From assembly GCA_021811635.1 (NCBI GenBank), contig JAJZNS010000055.1, positions 1-13,546 on the forward strand: DNA of 13,546 nucleotides, in the 5' to 3' direction. Position 1 is the stretch's first letter; each line of letters starts with the position of its first letter. The notes beneath the pieces were generated by a model. That model had not been told where the DNA came from and ran no database searches. It was given only the letters and a program-made list of their open reading frames with translations. The stretch comes from Thermoplasmata archaeon. Lineage in GTDB: Archaea > Thermoplasmatota > Thermoplasmata > Thermoplasmatales > Thermoplasmataceae. This document shows positions 13,083-13,546 of the stretch, one piece after another. Both the position numbers and the translations under genes were made by a program.

Positions 13083-13546
13083 TCATTTCAGCAGTGCGAG
13101 GATTTTCGGGACCACCTGGTACATATCTCCAACAATGCCATAATCGCACTCCTCGAAAATAGGAGCGCTCTTATCTTTATTTATTGCCATTATGACCTTC
13201 GATCCCCTGATGCCTGCAATGTGCTGTATCTGCCCGGATATTCCAAGAGCGATGTACACCTTAGGGCTTACTTTCTTGCCTGAGATGCCTACCCAACGGT
13301 CCTCACCGAGCCACTGGTAGTCGAGGCAGACCGGCCTTGATCCAGCAAACTCTGCTCCCAAAGCCTTGACAAGTGGCTCAAGCTGCTGCAGGCCTTCCTT
13401 CTTTCCCAGGCCCCTACCTACGCTTACGAGTATCTTTGCGCTTGATATGTCAACACCGGTCGATGCTTTGTTCTCGGTCTTTTCTACCTTAACTGGAGAT
13501 TCCTGGAGGGCAACCTCTTCCGTTGAAGGCTTCGTTCCGGCATCGC
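13083..13546 (-). CDS. etfA: Electron transfer flavoprotein alpha subunit, C-terminal part (cut by window edge)
   Basis: The reverse frame is open from the right edge to TGA at 13083, giving 153 residues. An apparent TTG start at 13361 is only a Leu inside the gene. The FAD-binding domain is complete: ILVSVGRGLGKKEG, GAEFAGSRPVCLD, VGISGKKVSPKVYIALGISG, IQHIAGIRGS, AINKDKSAPIF and CDYGIVGDM. A poorly conserved Lys/Glu/Ser/Thr-rich linker precedes it. EtfA with EtfB carries electrons from acyl-CoA dehydrogenases to the membrane quinone pool; the N-terminal domain and any etfB lie outside. It has no close junction with the symporter operon (121 bases and a terminator between), so it belongs to an upstream transcript. 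Confidence 0.94.
   Translation of the reverse strand, partial: DAGTKPSTEEVALQESPVKVEKTENKASTGVDISSAKILVSVGRGLGKKEGLQQLEPLVKALGAEFAGSRPVCLDYQWLGEDRWVGISGKKVSPKVYIALGISGQIQHIAGIRGSKVIMAINKDKSAPIFEECDYGIVGDMYQVVPKILALLK

Noticed and set aside
13083..13361. A 92-residue gene starting with TTG at 13361
   Set aside because: The frame continues open and homologous to EtfA up to the window edge, so this TTG is an internal Leu codon.
1..13546. CRISPR arrays, insertion sequences, tRNA or rRNA genes, cobalamin riboswitch
   Set aside because: No regularly spaced repeats, transposase motifs, terminal inverted repeats, cloverleaf-like segments or B12-box sequence were seen by eye in the gaps, all of which are about 140 bases or less.

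Overview
The window looks like chromosome from a thermoacidophilic archaeon of the Thermoplasmatales. The reasons are: Arg codons are mostly AGG/AGA and Ile often ATA; A/T-rich TATA-like boxes sit about 25-30 bases before start codons with no room for a leader; Shine-Dalgarno sites appear only inside operons; and a PduO-type cobalamin adenosyltransferase lies beside a 2-oxoacid dehydrogenase operon, as I recall for Thermoplasma acidophilum (Ta1434 next to Ta1435-Ta1438). Species cannot be fixed from sequence reading alone.

Layout. (1) 1-1263: a divergent pair, an enolase-superfamily N-succinylamino acid racemase / o-succinylbenzoate synthase (cut by the left edge) and a COG3375-type GNAT acyltransferase. 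(2) 1375-4035, plus strand: an MFS transporter, a 116-residue unknown protein, a small glycine-rich membrane protein and the cobalamin adenosyltransferase, most with their own TATA-like box. (3) 9986 down to 4019, minus strand: a compact six-gene operon lipA - E1alpha - E1beta - E2 - E3 - lipB. It encodes a complete 2-oxoacid dehydrogenase complex, of branched-chain type by its E1 signatures, together with the two enzymes that build its lipoyl cofactor. (4) 11081-10038, minus: a class I/II PLP aminotransferase. (5) 12952-11217, minus: a DUF3311 small membrane protein and an SSS-family symporter. (6) 13546-13083, minus: the C-terminal part of electron transfer flavoprotein alpha, cut by the right edge.

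How the genes may work together (inference): an aminotransferase could make 2-oxoacids from amino acids, the lipoylated complex would turn them into acyl-CoAs, ETF would take electrons from acyl-CoA dehydrogenases, and adenosylcobalamin would serve methylmalonyl-CoA mutase at the end of Val/Ile breakdown. The racemase/GNAT pair could add D-amino acid salvage, and the symporter could import small carboxylates. The window therefore reads as an amino acid / branched-chain acid catabolic neighbourhood.

No intergenic gap exceeds about 140 bases. I saw no rRNA, tRNA, CRISPR array, insertion sequence or phage gene. The symporter gene is visibly more A/T-rich than its neighbours.
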